64,000 nt of DNA from Luteimonas deserti (lineage in GTDB: Bacteria; Pseudomonadota; Gammaproteobacteria; Xanthomonadales; Xanthomonadaceae), in contig NZ_JACCJZ010000017.1 of NCBI RefSeq assembly GCF_013425765.1, forward strand, positions 310,001-374,000, written 5' to 3'. The translations under genes were made by a program, and so were the position numbers. The notes below the pieces were generated by a model. It was not told the DNA's origin. It made no database searches and saw only the letters and a list, made by a program, of their open reading frames with translations. This document shows, piece after piece, positions 1 to 7,558 of this stretch; the first letter of the stretch is position 1; the number at the start of each line of letters is the position of its first letter.

Positions 1-207
1 GACGAATTGCGCGTAGACCGACAACGGAGCCGCAAGCTGGGGCCATGGGAAGCCGTGGAGTGCCAGGAAACCGATGAACTCCTGCATGCGCTCGGCGCTC
101 AACACGTTGTCCTGCGTGCCGTGGACCAGGAATGCGCCGGTGACCACGCGGAGCACCATGAGCGTCACGTCGGGCAGAGAATGTCCTCGTTCGATGCCTG
201 CTCTCAC
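1..207 (-). CDS. DoxX family membrane protein (partial, 3' end outside window)
   Basis: The visible 69 codons read off the left edge of the window. After a short hydrophilic start they form a membrane helix with the residues LRVVTGAFLVHGTQDNV. This matches the first transmembrane segment of DoxX proteins, where an Arg, a Gly and a His-Gly pair are conserved. DoxX proteins are small four-helix inner-membrane proteins, often linked to redox or sulfur metabolism, but most have no proven function. I chose the GTG at 207 because a GGGGGAT purine tract lies just upstream. A GTG at 168 or the ATG at 159 are also possible. The rest of the protein, including the other helices, cannot be seen. Confidence 0.62.
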   Translation of the reverse strand, partial: MRAGIERGHSLPDVTLMVLRVVTGAFLVHGTQDNVLSAERMQEFIGFLALHGFPWPQLAAPLSVYAQFV

Positions 208-534
208 CCGGTGATCCCCCCTGACGAACCCGCACCCTAGTCGGCACAGGCCCCGCCCGCACGTGCCGAAAGCTGGGAGCGGCCGGCGGGAGTCGGGATG
301 CGAGCGTGGCCCGCGCCGACATGTGCCTCGGCCATGGACCACTGCCGCGCCTGCGTCGGACGACGGCGGGCATAAGATTGCCGAAAGACGCGCATCGGCC
401 GGAACCCAGGCGCGGCGAACGTGCGTCCATTGCAGCGCATCGAAAGCGGTCCTCGCTCGCCCGACGTCGATCTCTGCGGGGGGGGGCGGTGTGGCCCTTC
501 GGGATTCACAGCGGGATTACAGGCAGAGCAATCG
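208..534. other. Intergenic region
   Basis: Divergent spacer between the DoxX fragment and the esterase gene. I see no gene. The one notable item is a run of nine G residues at 478-486, about 50 bases before the esterase start. Confidence 0.5.
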
Positions 535-1542
535 ATGAAACGTAGCGGATACCTCGTCCTGGGACTTCTGGCGCTGATGGCGTCGGCCGTCTGGTCGCGG
601 GAACGCGCGCACGCAAGCGGCGTCGAGCCGGTCCGCGGTGCGCCGGTGGTGAACGCGGTCGCGGGCGTCCCCTCCATGCCTTACTGGCGGGACATTCCCT
701 TGTGGCCGGAGCGGTCGCCCGTACTTCAGGCGGGGATCGATGCGCTGGCGCACGAAGCGTGGGCGCTGACCCACCCGAGCCTTCTGGTCTATCGCCCGAC
801 CGTCCCTTCGACGCGCACGGCAGTCCTGGTGTTCCCGGGCGGTGGATACAAGACGCTGGCGATTGGTCCCAGGAGTACTCTGGGCCTCTACGGATCGGAC
901 GTGTGCAGCTGGTTGGCCGATGCGGGCATCACCTGCGTTCTCGTCAAATACCGCGTGCCCAATACGGGCTGCAACTGGAATCCCGTCACGAGGCGACACG
1001 AGGCGCCGACCATCCCCATGGCGCTCCAGGACGCACAGCGAGCGATGGCGTTGGTCCGCTACAACGCCGAGGCCTGGGGCATCGAGCCGAACCGCATCGG
1101 CGTCATGGGGTTTTCCGCTGGTGGCAATCTGGCGGTGCTGACCAGCACAGGATTCGCGACGCGCGCGTACAGTGCCTTCGACGCCGCGGATGCAGTGAGC
1201 ATCCGGCCTGATTTTGCGATTCCGGTGTATCCCGGCCATATGACCATGGAGCACAAGAACCTGCGCCCCCGCGACTCGGAGGCCGCGCGGCAGCTCAATT
1301 CGGACATCGTGGTCTCGTCGGCCGTGCCGCCCACCCTGCTGATCCACGCGAACGACGACCCCGTCGATCCGGTCGACTATTCGGTCGTCTACGAACAGGC
1401 GCTGCGCGAGGTCGGTGTCGACGTGTCGCTGATCCGTTACGAGACCGGCGGCCACGCCTTCGGCGTGCACCGGCAGGGGACGGACAGCGATCGATGGACT
1501 CAGGATGCGATGCGCTGGCTGGGCGAGATCGGGATGCGGTGA
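535..1542 (+). CDS. Secreted alpha/beta hydrolase, acetyl-esterase/BD-FAE type
   Basis: A 335-residue serine hydrolase. An N-terminal signal sequence (about residues 1-28: MKR, then a hydrophobic stretch) implies export. The body shows the oxyanion segment PGGGY (101-105), the nucleophile elbow GFSAGG with Ser194, an acid in HANDDPVDP (Asp274 or 275), and the catalytic His307 in GGHAFG. The order and the PYWRDIPLWPER entry motif fit the xylan acetylesterase-like alpha/beta hydrolases that remove acyl groups from plant polysaccharides. The exact substrate is inference. I chose ATG 535, which gives a clean signal peptide. A longer frame extends upstream without coding character. It stands alone, divergent from the DoxX fragment, with no convincing Shine-Dalgarno. 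Confidence 0.8.
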   Translation: MKRSGYLVLGLLALMASAVWSRERAHASGVEPVRGAPVVNAVAGVPSMPYWRDIPLWPERSPVLQAGIDALAHEAWALTHPSLLVYRPTVPSTRTAVLVFPGGGYKTLAIGPRSTLGLYGSDVCSWLADAGITCVLVKYRVPNTGCNWNPVTRRHEAPTIPMALQDAQRAMALVRYNAEAWGIEPNRIGVMGFSAGGNLAVLTSTGFATRAYSAFDAADAVSIRPDFAIPVYPGHMTMEHKNLRPRDSEAARQLNSDIVVSSAVPPTLLIHANDDPVDPVDYSVVYEQALREVGVDVSLIRYETGGHAFGVHRQGTDSDRWTQDAMRWLGEIGMR

Positions 1543-1761
1543 GCGGCGGGGCGCGCCGGCCCCGAAGTGGCGCCGCGGCGGTTGGCAGCTCGCGGACACG
1601 GCGCAAGCCGGTGCCAGAAGCTCGGAAGATCGGCGTTTCGCGACGGGAAACGATGCGCCTCCGCGGGCGTGCACGATCGGCGCGGGTCACGGGCTGCGGA
1701 TCCGGTGCGCAGCCATCGGATGCCTTCGAACGCATCGACGTTCGAGGCCGTGCAGCCGCGA

Positions 1762-2970
1762 TCACTGGACGCCGGCAAGTGATTCGCGGGCGAACGTCCC
1801 CAGCAGAGCGGACAGTGTTCCGTCGTGTCCGAACAGGCCGTGGCCCACGCCTGGCGGTTCCACGAGGGTGGCGCCGAAGGCCTGCACGTAACGCCGGGCA
1901 GTGGGCCCATCGATGAAATCGCATTCGCCGCGGATCACCAGGGCCGGTGCGCGCAGTGCCGAGGCAGCGACGAGCGGTTGCGCCGCGAGGTCTCCGAGCA
2001 GACGCTGGTGCGCATAGAGGCTGCTGCCGCCACTGGAGGCCGGGCGCTCGATCGGACCCGCGCCCTTGCACTGATAGCCACGGAAATCGCGACCCGCGCC
2101 GATCGCATCGTTGTAGGCGTGGTGCTCGGCCTGCGGCATCCAGGCGTCGGCGAGTTGTGGGGCGTAATTGATCAGCAGGTAGAGCACGGCGTCGCGCGGG
2201 GTGGGTGAGAAGGGGACGGCCTGGTCGGTCGCGGTGTAGTCGAGACGTGCGGGTGCGCCGGGGAAATCACCGGGGGATTCGAAGACGACGCCGGCGACGC
2301 GATCCGGATGCGTCAGCACATAGGCAGCCGCCAGCGATGCGCCCCAACTCTGGCCCCACAGCACCATCCGATCCGCCTGCAGCGCCTTGCGCAGGGCTTC
2401 GACATCGGCCACCGCGCGTGCGATCGAGTAGTCGAAGATGGGCAGGTCGGCCGAGGCGCCGCTGCCGGCCTGGTCGAAGTAGACGGTTTCGAAACCGGCG
2501 TCGCGCAGGCCTGCGCCGACCTCGAAATCCCGCGTGCGCACATAGCTGCCCGGGCCGCCATGCAGGAAGACCACAGGCGTTCCGCGTCGTGCGCCATCGG
2601 GCGCGATCCGCCAGGTGGCCAGCGTCGAGCCGGTGTCCACCCGGAGCTGCGCATGAGGCCCCCGCGGATCCTGCAGGCCTTTGATCGGTGTGCGCTCCGG
2701 TGTCATTGCAACCGCGGCCACCAGGCCGAAGAACGGCAACATGGCCGCGAGGCCTGCGCAGACGGCTGCGCGCCGGGGCCGCAGCCGGGCCCAGCGGGCC
2801 GGCCAGCGTGCCAGGGCAGCGGCGAGCAGGGCCGCCACTGCAACGCCGGCCAGCACGAGCACCCACAGGTACGGCGCATGTGCAGCGACGCCATACATCG
2901 CACCTGCACCCGCTGCCACGCCCAGCAGCACCGCGCCCACCAGTCCCAACCAGCCAGCAAGTCGCTTCAT
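1762..2970 (-). CDS. Membrane-anchored alpha/beta hydrolase (prolyl iminopeptidase-like)
   Basis: 402 residues. The first 90 residues contain three hydrophobic segments, so the protein is probably anchored in the inner membrane. The rest is an alpha/beta hydrolase domain with the HGGPGS oxyanion motif (137-142), typical of proline iminopeptidases, and the nucleophile elbow GQSWG with Ser208. An acid follows in RGECDFIDG and a histidine in GVGHGLFGH near the C-terminus. Family knowledge suggests peptidase or esterase activity, but the substrate is unknown. ATG 2970 is chosen because GGAG sits at a suitable distance upstream and the frame before it is not protein-like. Neither neighbour suggests a role. 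Confidence 0.8.
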   Translation of the reverse strand: MKRLAGWLGLVGAVLLGVAAGAGAMYGVAAHAPYLWVLVLAGVAVAALLAAALARWPARWARLRPRRAAVCAGLAAMLPFFGLVAAVAMTPERTPIKGLQDPRGPHAQLRVDTGSTLATWRIAPDGARRGTPVVFLHGGPGSYVRTRDFEVGAGLRDAGFETVYFDQAGSGASADLPIFDYSIARAVADVEALRKALQADRMVLWGQSWGASLAAAYVLTHPDRVAGVVFESPGDFPGAPARLDYTATDQAVPFSPTPRDAVLYLLINYAPQLADAWMPQAEHHAYNDAIGAGRDFRGYQCKGAGPIERPASSGGSSLYAHQRLLGDLAAQPLVAASALRAPALVIRGECDFIDGPTARRYVQAFGATLVEPPGVGHGLFGHDGTLSALLGTFARESLAGVQ

Positions 2971-3160
2971 CGTCAGTGCTCTCCAGGTCGGAGTGTGCAA
3001 CGCAGTCCGGAGTGCCAGCCGGCCAGGGCGCGGCCGGCCGGGCGGCTCTCGGGCGGTGGGCCGATCATCACCTGTCTTCCACCCACGTGGCCCGCCATGG
3101 CGGCGGTTGGCGGGACACGGGACATCCGGCATCCGAGAGGCAATTCCGCCCGAGTTTGGT

Positions 3161-3166
3161 TAGCCT
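3161..3166 (+). promoter_or_regulatory. -10-like element TAGCCT
   Basis: A TAGCCT hexamer ends 28 bases before the ATG at 3195. It is one of a family of TAGnnT hexamers found just upstream of many genes in this window. Confidence 0.35.
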
Positions 3167-3194
3167 TCCGGACGTCCGATGGAGGGTGCAAGGA

Positions 3195-3473
3195 ATGAGA
3201 GCGACTGTCGTGGGGCTCGTGACGCCGCATCTGCTGCGTGTGGTCGACCTCGCCAACGAGGCCCAGAAGGGCGTCAACGTGCATTGGCATCTGAACGACG
3301 CCGTCGCCAGGTCGATGGCCGACCTGTCCGACCAGTTCAACGCGCCGGCGCTGGTGGCGGCATACGTCGAAGGCCTGGAGAACGTCGCGGCGCAGGCACC
3401 CAAGGCCAAGGAGGATTACGTGCGCGTGCTGCAGGAAGCAGCCGGAGCAGCGCGCCGTCTTCGCCGTGACTGA
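3195..3473 (+). CDS. Small hypothetical protein
   Basis: A 92-residue soluble protein that I do not recognise. It has no signal sequence or membrane helix. The sequence is largely helical with alternating Ala, Val and charged residues (for example SDQFNAPALVAAYVEGLENV) and a basic tail (AARRLRRD). Support for a real gene is a strong purine-rich site, GGAGGGTGCAAGGA, just before the ATG, a TAGCCT -10-like element 28 bases upstream, and protein-like composition in this frame only. It lies between the minus-strand hydrolase and a stretch with no genes. No function can be proposed. Confidence 0.55.
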   Translation: MRATVVGLVTPHLLRVVDLANEAQKGVNVHWHLNDAVARSMADLSDQFNAPALVAAYVEGLENVAAQAPKAKEDYVRVLQEAAGAARRLRRD

Positions 3474-4103
3474 ATCCTGCGGGGGAAGACGGCGCCGTGG
3501 CAGCGATTCCATCGATGCGCCTGCAGGGGTATCGGGCGATGCAGTCGTCCGCGCGTGCGTCGCGAGGATCCCGGATGCGCGCAGCGGAGACCGGTCGGCG
3601 CTTCCGTGTCTCGCGTTTCGCTCGGGCGCTTGCGACGGCGCCGGACATGGCGCGGCACGCCCGGGCTTCGCTGATGGACCGTTTCGCGCATCCTGGGTCA
3701 GCGTGTCGACGGGCCGCAGGCCGGCGTGCGGACCCAGTGCGACAGCGCTGCTTCGACTTGGCGTGCAGCTTGTGCGCCGGGTCGACAGGGTGTCCCCGAG
3801 CGCCACCTGGCCCTCCTCGATCACCCTGCAGATCGACCGGACAGGAGGCCCGGGTGGCGCAGTCGAGCGTGTGGAAACGCCACGCACCCGGTCGTGCGGT
3901 CCTCGCGGATCCGGGATCCATCCAGACCGCATTGCAGGCTCGCAGCAATCCGGCGAGGCGCTGCGACTCCGTGGGGTGCGCATCGCGGCGGCGCGCGCGA
4001 ACGCCGGCCGTTCCGCGAAGCGCCATGCGATGGGGGCATCGCGCGTGCCCCGCGCACGTGCAGGTGCTGCACGGGTGGATACCTGCGCGATGAGCCCTCG
4101 CTG
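3474..4103. other. Long intergenic region without recognisable gene
   Basis: About 630 bases with open frames on both strands, all rich in Arg, Pro and Ala as expected for chance frames in GC-rich DNA. I see no gene, repeat or RNA. Confidence 0.45.
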
Positions 4104-4658
4104 ATGGACGCGCCCGTCTCCGGCGCCCCGCTGCCTGCCGTGCGCCATGCACTTCCCTGGGGTGCCCGTTTTCTGTTCATCGCATCGGGTGCGAGCCTCG
4201 CGCTGCTGCCGCTCCACGAGCTCGGGCCCGCAGCGTGGCCGCTCGGATGGGCGTCGCTGCCTGCAGGGTCGATCATCGTCGTCGCAGGCGGCATCGGAAC
4301 GTTGCTCGTGCTTGCCGGCGTGTTGGGCGAGGCCCGGACCTGGGCGTATCCGGCCCGCGCGCTCGTGATCGAACGCAGGCTCTGGGGGCGCAGCTGGGAA
4401 ACCCGACTGGCGGCGGACGATGTCGCCGACGTCGCCGTGGAGCACGTCGTCAATTCCGAGGGGCCCGATGTCTGGCGGGTCGTCGTGGTGCCGCGCTCGG
4501 CGATGACCGGGCCCGGGCGGCAAGCGCGTCGACGTGCCACCTATCGCAGCCACGGCTTTGCCACCCGGGCAGATGCGCAGGCCGCGCGCCGGGCCCTGAT
4601 CCGCCATCTCGGCCTGCGGCTGGAGCCGGAAACGGACGGAGACCGGGGCGCGTCCTGA
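4104..4658 (+). CDS. Inner-membrane protein with PH-like C-terminal domain, unknown function
   Basis: 184 residues. Two hydrophobic segments lie at about residues 20-38 (ARFLFIASGASLALLPL) and 48-72 (PAGSIIVVAGGIGTLLVLAG). A roughly 110-residue soluble domain follows, beginning ARTWAYPARALVIERRLWG, which looks like the beta-rich bacterial PH-like domains found on short membrane proteins. I do not recognise a named family. The ATG at 4104 is the first in-frame start after non-coding sequence and has only a weak ribosome-binding site. Topology suggests the C-terminal domain faces the cytoplasm. It is not obviously linked to the FMN reductase gene 309 bases downstream. Confidence 0.6.
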   Translation: MDAPVSGAPLPAVRHALPWGARFLFIASGASLALLPLHELGPAAWPLGWASLPAGSIIVVAGGIGTLLVLAGVLGEARTWAYPARALVIERRLWGRSWETRLAADDVADVAVEHVVNSEGPDVWRVVVVPRSAMTGPGRQARRRATYRSHGFATRADAQAARRALIRHLGLRLEPETDGDRGAS

Positions 4659-4967
4659 TCGCCGCGGACCGGCTCCTCGTGTTCGACGCGAGCCGGACAG
4701 CAGACGGGGCGACGACCGTGCAGCTGTCGCCCAGGCGGCCGCAACGCGCGCGCCGCCATCCACTCCGCATCGCCTGTGGCCGCGTCCACGCCGGTGTGCG
4801 CGCGCAGCTGCACTGCATCGGCCGAGAGACATCGCGGCGCAGGCCATGCGGGCCGTCCGCGACGCGCACGCGTTTACCGCGCGCGCCGCCGCGAGTGGAT
4901 CCCCGTCAGCTTCGCCCGGCAGTGCGATGATCCTCGAGATCGTCCCGCGACTTCCCGAGGTGAAACC
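4659..4967. other. Intergenic region
   Basis: About 310 bases between the PH-like protein and the FMN reductase. I see no gene or obvious hairpin. Confidence 0.4.
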
Positions 4968-5558
4968 ATGTCCGAGCGCATCCTGGTGTTCTACGGGTCC
5001 TATCGCACTGACCGCATGGGCATCCGCCTCGCCGACTACTGCGTGCGCAGCCTGCGGGCGCGCGGCGTCGATGCCGCGCTGATTGATGCGCAAGCGGTGG
5101 ACCTGCCGATCCTGGACCGCATGTACAAGGAGTATCCCGAAGGCGAGGCGCCCCATGCCATGACGGCGCTGGCTCGCAGGATCCGCGAAGCGGACGGCTT
5201 CGTATTCGTCGCCGGCGAGTACAACTGGGGCGTGCAGCCCGGCCTGAAGAACCTGACCGATCACTTTCTCGAGGAGTGGTTCTGGCGGCCCGCCGGCATC
5301 GTCAGTTATTCGGCCGGTCGCCTCGGCGGTGCGCGCGCGAACCTGGCCTGGCACGGCACATTGTCCGAGATGGGGATGGTGGTGATCCCGAGTACGGTCG
5401 AAGTGGGGCCGCTCGCCAGTACGCTCGATGCGCAGGGCCGGCTGCTGGGCGAGGCCGGCACCTCGCTGGAAGGACGCTTCGCGCGCTTCGCCGACGACCT
5501 TCTCTGGTGGGCGGAGGCGGCGCGCGTGCAGACGGGACGCAGGGCGCTGCCTTACTGA
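4968..5558 (+). CDS. NADPH-dependent FMN reductase family flavoprotein
   Basis: 196 residues, the usual size for this family. The N-terminal segment ILVFYGSYRTDRMG is the flavodoxin-like phosphate-binding loop that grips FMN. The second signature, FVAGEYNWGVQPGLKNLTDH (about residues 83-102), matches the PEYN.s.pg.LKNaiD motif of NADPH-dependent FMN or quinone reductases. The fold transfers electrons from NAD(P)H through FMN to quinones, azo dyes or metals. The acceptor here cannot be told. The start is well placed after GAGGTGA. No partner gene lies next to it, so it is probably transcribed alone. Confidence 0.85.
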   Translation: MSERILVFYGSYRTDRMGIRLADYCVRSLRARGVDAALIDAQAVDLPILDRMYKEYPEGEAPHAMTALARRIREADGFVFVAGEYNWGVQPGLKNLTDHFLEEWFWRPAGIVSYSAGRLGGARANLAWHGTLSEMGMVVIPSTVEVGPLASTLDAQGRLLGEAGTSLEGRFARFADDLLWWAEAARVQTGRRALPY

Positions 5559-5860
5559 CCGCACAGCGGCGTGGGCCTGGCTGTACGCCATCGCCCGGCG
5601 CCGTGTCGTTCGACCGCCACCGGCGTGCCCCCTTGGCCCACCGCATGCCCGGGCCGTGCATGGCGCTCGCCGGCGAGCGGGCGACTTGCGGGTGGGCAGC
5701 TCCATCGAGGCCGGCCGCACGTCACGTGCCCCCACCGCACGCCGCGTACCCCCGGCGTACCCGGCGATAGGGGCATCGGGCGGCCGCTCACCCTGCGCCG
5801 CAGGTTGCGCGATTAGGCTCGCCGTATCGCAGCACTCCGCCGCTGCCGGGAAGATGCGCC
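5559..5860. other. Intergenic region with -10-like element
   Basis: No gene seen. It holds TAGGCT at 5814-5819, 41 bases before the GTG start of the next gene. This hexamer recurs upstream of other genes here. Confidence 0.4.
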
Positions 5861-6616
5861 GTGGATCGGATCACAACGTTGGCCGCCACCGTGCTGTTGC
5901 TGTGCGCAGGCGCGGCCTGTTCCGGCCCGCCGGCCCCGCCGTCGCAAGCCCTGTCCAGCTCCGGCGTCGAAGTCGCCCCGGTCTACGGGGCCGTGCGCCC
6001 GAGCGCCGACGGCATCGGCAAGACCTATCAGGGGCGTGAGATCTCCGCGGTGATGGGGTGGCAGGGCGCGGCCTGGCTGGAGCGCGAGGAGCGCGAGCGC
6101 GAGGAGCGGGGCAGCCTCCTGTTGAAGGAGCTGGCGCTCCGGCCGGGTCTGGATGTCGCGGACGTGGGCGCGGGAACCGGCTATCACGCTCGGCGGATCG
6201 CGCCGCGCGTCGCCCCCGCTGGTCGCGTCTACGCGGTGGACGTGCAGCCGCAGATGGTGGCGATGCTCGCGCGGCTGGCGGCGCAGCCGGGTCTGGAGAA
6301 CATCGTCCCGGTGCAGGCGAGCGCGTCCGACCCCGGCCTGGCGCCAGCGTCGGTGGATCTCGCACTGATGGTCGACGTCTACCACGAGCTGGAGTATCCG
6401 CACGAAGTGCTCGGTGCGCTGGTGCGCGCCCTGCGACCCGGCGGGCGACTGGTCTTCGTCGAATACCGCGCCGAGGACGACCGTGTGCCGATCAAGCCGC
6501 TGCACAAGATGAGCGAAGCCCAGATCCGCCGCGAAGCGGCCCTGCATCCGCTCGATTGGGAGCGCACGGCCGACACCTTGCCCTGGCAGCACGTGGTGAT
6601 CTTCCGCAAGCGCTGA
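5861..6616 (+). CDS. Exported (probable lipoprotein) class I SAM-dependent methyltransferase
   Basis: 251 residues, starting at a GTG. The first 20 residues are a basic, hydrophobic leader ending at Cys20 (LLLCAGAACSG), which could be a lipobox although position -3 is Gly. From residue 84 the protein is a Rossmann methyltransferase: motif I DVGAGTGYHA (101-110), the acidic end of strand 2 in YAVDVQPQM, and later LMVDVYHELEYP and LRPGGRLVFVEYR. These residues would bind S-adenosylmethionine. A methyltransferase with an export signal is odd, because SAM is not expected outside the cytoplasm. Proteins of this layout are common in proteobacteria, but the substrate is not known to me. It precedes a LysE-type exporter gene on the same strand with its own promoter-like hexamer. 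Confidence 0.8.
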   Translation: MDRITTLAATVLLLCAGAACSGPPAPPSQALSSSGVEVAPVYGAVRPSADGIGKTYQGREISAVMGWQGAAWLEREEREREERGSLLLKELALRPGLDVADVGAGTGYHARRIAPRVAPAGRVYAVDVQPQMVAMLARLAAQPGLENIVPVQASASDPGLAPASVDLALMVDVYHELEYPHEVLGALVRALRPGGRLVFVEYRAEDDRVPIKPLHKMSEAQIRREAALHPLDWERTADTLPWQHVVIFRKR

Positions 6617-6628
6617 ACGCGGCTCGTC

Positions 6629-6644
6629 GGCCGCTGCAGCGGCC
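6629..6644 (+). terminator. Perfect palindrome after methyltransferase gene
   Basis: GGCCGCTGCAGCGGCC is a perfect 16-base palindrome 12 bases after the stop codon. It could act as a terminator or mRNA end, but it has no U-tract and no free loop, so this is tentative. Confidence 0.3.
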
Positions 6645-6780
6645 TGCCCGGACCGGACAGGTGGCGACGGGCTCGAACGGCCGTCGCCCGGTCGTGCGCG
6701 GACGGCACCGCGCAAGTCACGCCCGGGCGGATCCAGGCCGCAGTCCGTAATCCGCAGGCGCGGGCCGCCCTCGCGCCCGT

Positions 6781-6786
6781 TAGGCT
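6781..6786 (+). promoter_or_regulatory. -10-like element TAGGCT
   Basis: TAGGCT ends 34 bases before the GTG of the LysE-family gene, repeating the arrangement before the methyltransferase gene. Confidence 0.35.
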
Positions 6787-6820
6787 TGGTCCGGCGGTAT
6801 CGACGGACGCGGGGCGCGCG

Positions 6821-7426
6821 GTGGACGGATGGGGCTTTGCACTGGCGGTGTTGCTCGTGGAGATCACGCCCGGGCCCAACATGGCCTGGCTGGTGTCGCT
6901 GACGCTGGCCGAGGGCAGGCGAGCCGGCCTGATGGCGACCGCGGGCATCGCGATCGGCCTGGCACTCAATGCCGCACTGTCCGGAATCGGGCTCAGCGCC
7001 TTGCTGGTCAAGGTCCCGGTCGTCGGTGCCTGGATCGGTATCGGCGCGGGGCTGATGATGCTGTGGCTCGCGTGGCGGGGGTGGCGGGACGCCGGCGGAG
7101 CGATGGAGGCGGCCCAGGGTCGCACCCTGCTCCAGCTGACCGGCGCGGGGATCGTGCTCAACCTGCTCAACGCGAAGGCCGCCGTTTTTTTCCTGACGGT
7201 GGTGCCGCGGTTCCTCTCGGGGCCGGATGCGCCGTTCCGCGAAATCATCGCGCTCGGCGCGATCAGCGTAGGCGTGGCGACGCTGGTGCATCTCGGCCTG
7301 GTGTTGGGTGCGGCGCGCTTGCGGCGCATCGTCACCAGGCCGGATCGGGTGCGGCCGGTGCGGCGCGTGCTGGCGCTGGGCATGGTCGCCGTGGGTGGCT
7401 GGTTCTTCTACACCGCGCTGCGCTGA
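6821..7426 (+). CDS. LysE/RhtB family amino-acid exporter
   Basis: 201 residues with about six hydrophobic segments, the standard size for this family. The N-terminal signature EITPGPNMAWLVSLTLAEGR matches the conserved TPGPn...v...l..Gr...... motif of LysE/RhtB translocators, which expel amino acids or their analogues using the membrane potential. A second family motif, LLNAKAAVFFLTVVPRF (about residues 113-129), corresponds to the NPKa..ff....PqF segment, with Ala in place of Pro. The substrate cannot be predicted. The GTG start follows a purine-rich stretch (ACGCGGGGCGCGCG), and ATG alternatives are internal to the first helix. No LysR-type regulator sits next to it. Confidence 0.85.
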   Translation: MDGWGFALAVLLVEITPGPNMAWLVSLTLAEGRRAGLMATAGIAIGLALNAALSGIGLSALLVKVPVVGAWIGIGAGLMMLWLAWRGWRDAGGAMEAAQGRTLLQLTGAGIVLNLLNAKAAVFFLTVVPRFLSGPDAPFREIIALGAISVGVATLVHLGLVLGAARLRRIVTRPDRVRPVRRVLALGMVAVGGWFFYTALR

Positions 7427-7558
7427 AATGGACGCTGCCGGGTGACGCCGGCGATTGCGTGCCCCGTCGGATCCAGTCCGGGGCGGAGCCGGCACGGCCC
7501 CTTCGGTCGCGGCTTTGTGTACCGTGCTCGGCCCGATCACCTGCGACGCTTCGGCCCC

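Noticed and set aside
2973..5735. 920-codon minus-strand frame
   Set aside because: Crosses genes and spacers alike, low-complexity Arg/Pro composition, opposite the FMN reductase.
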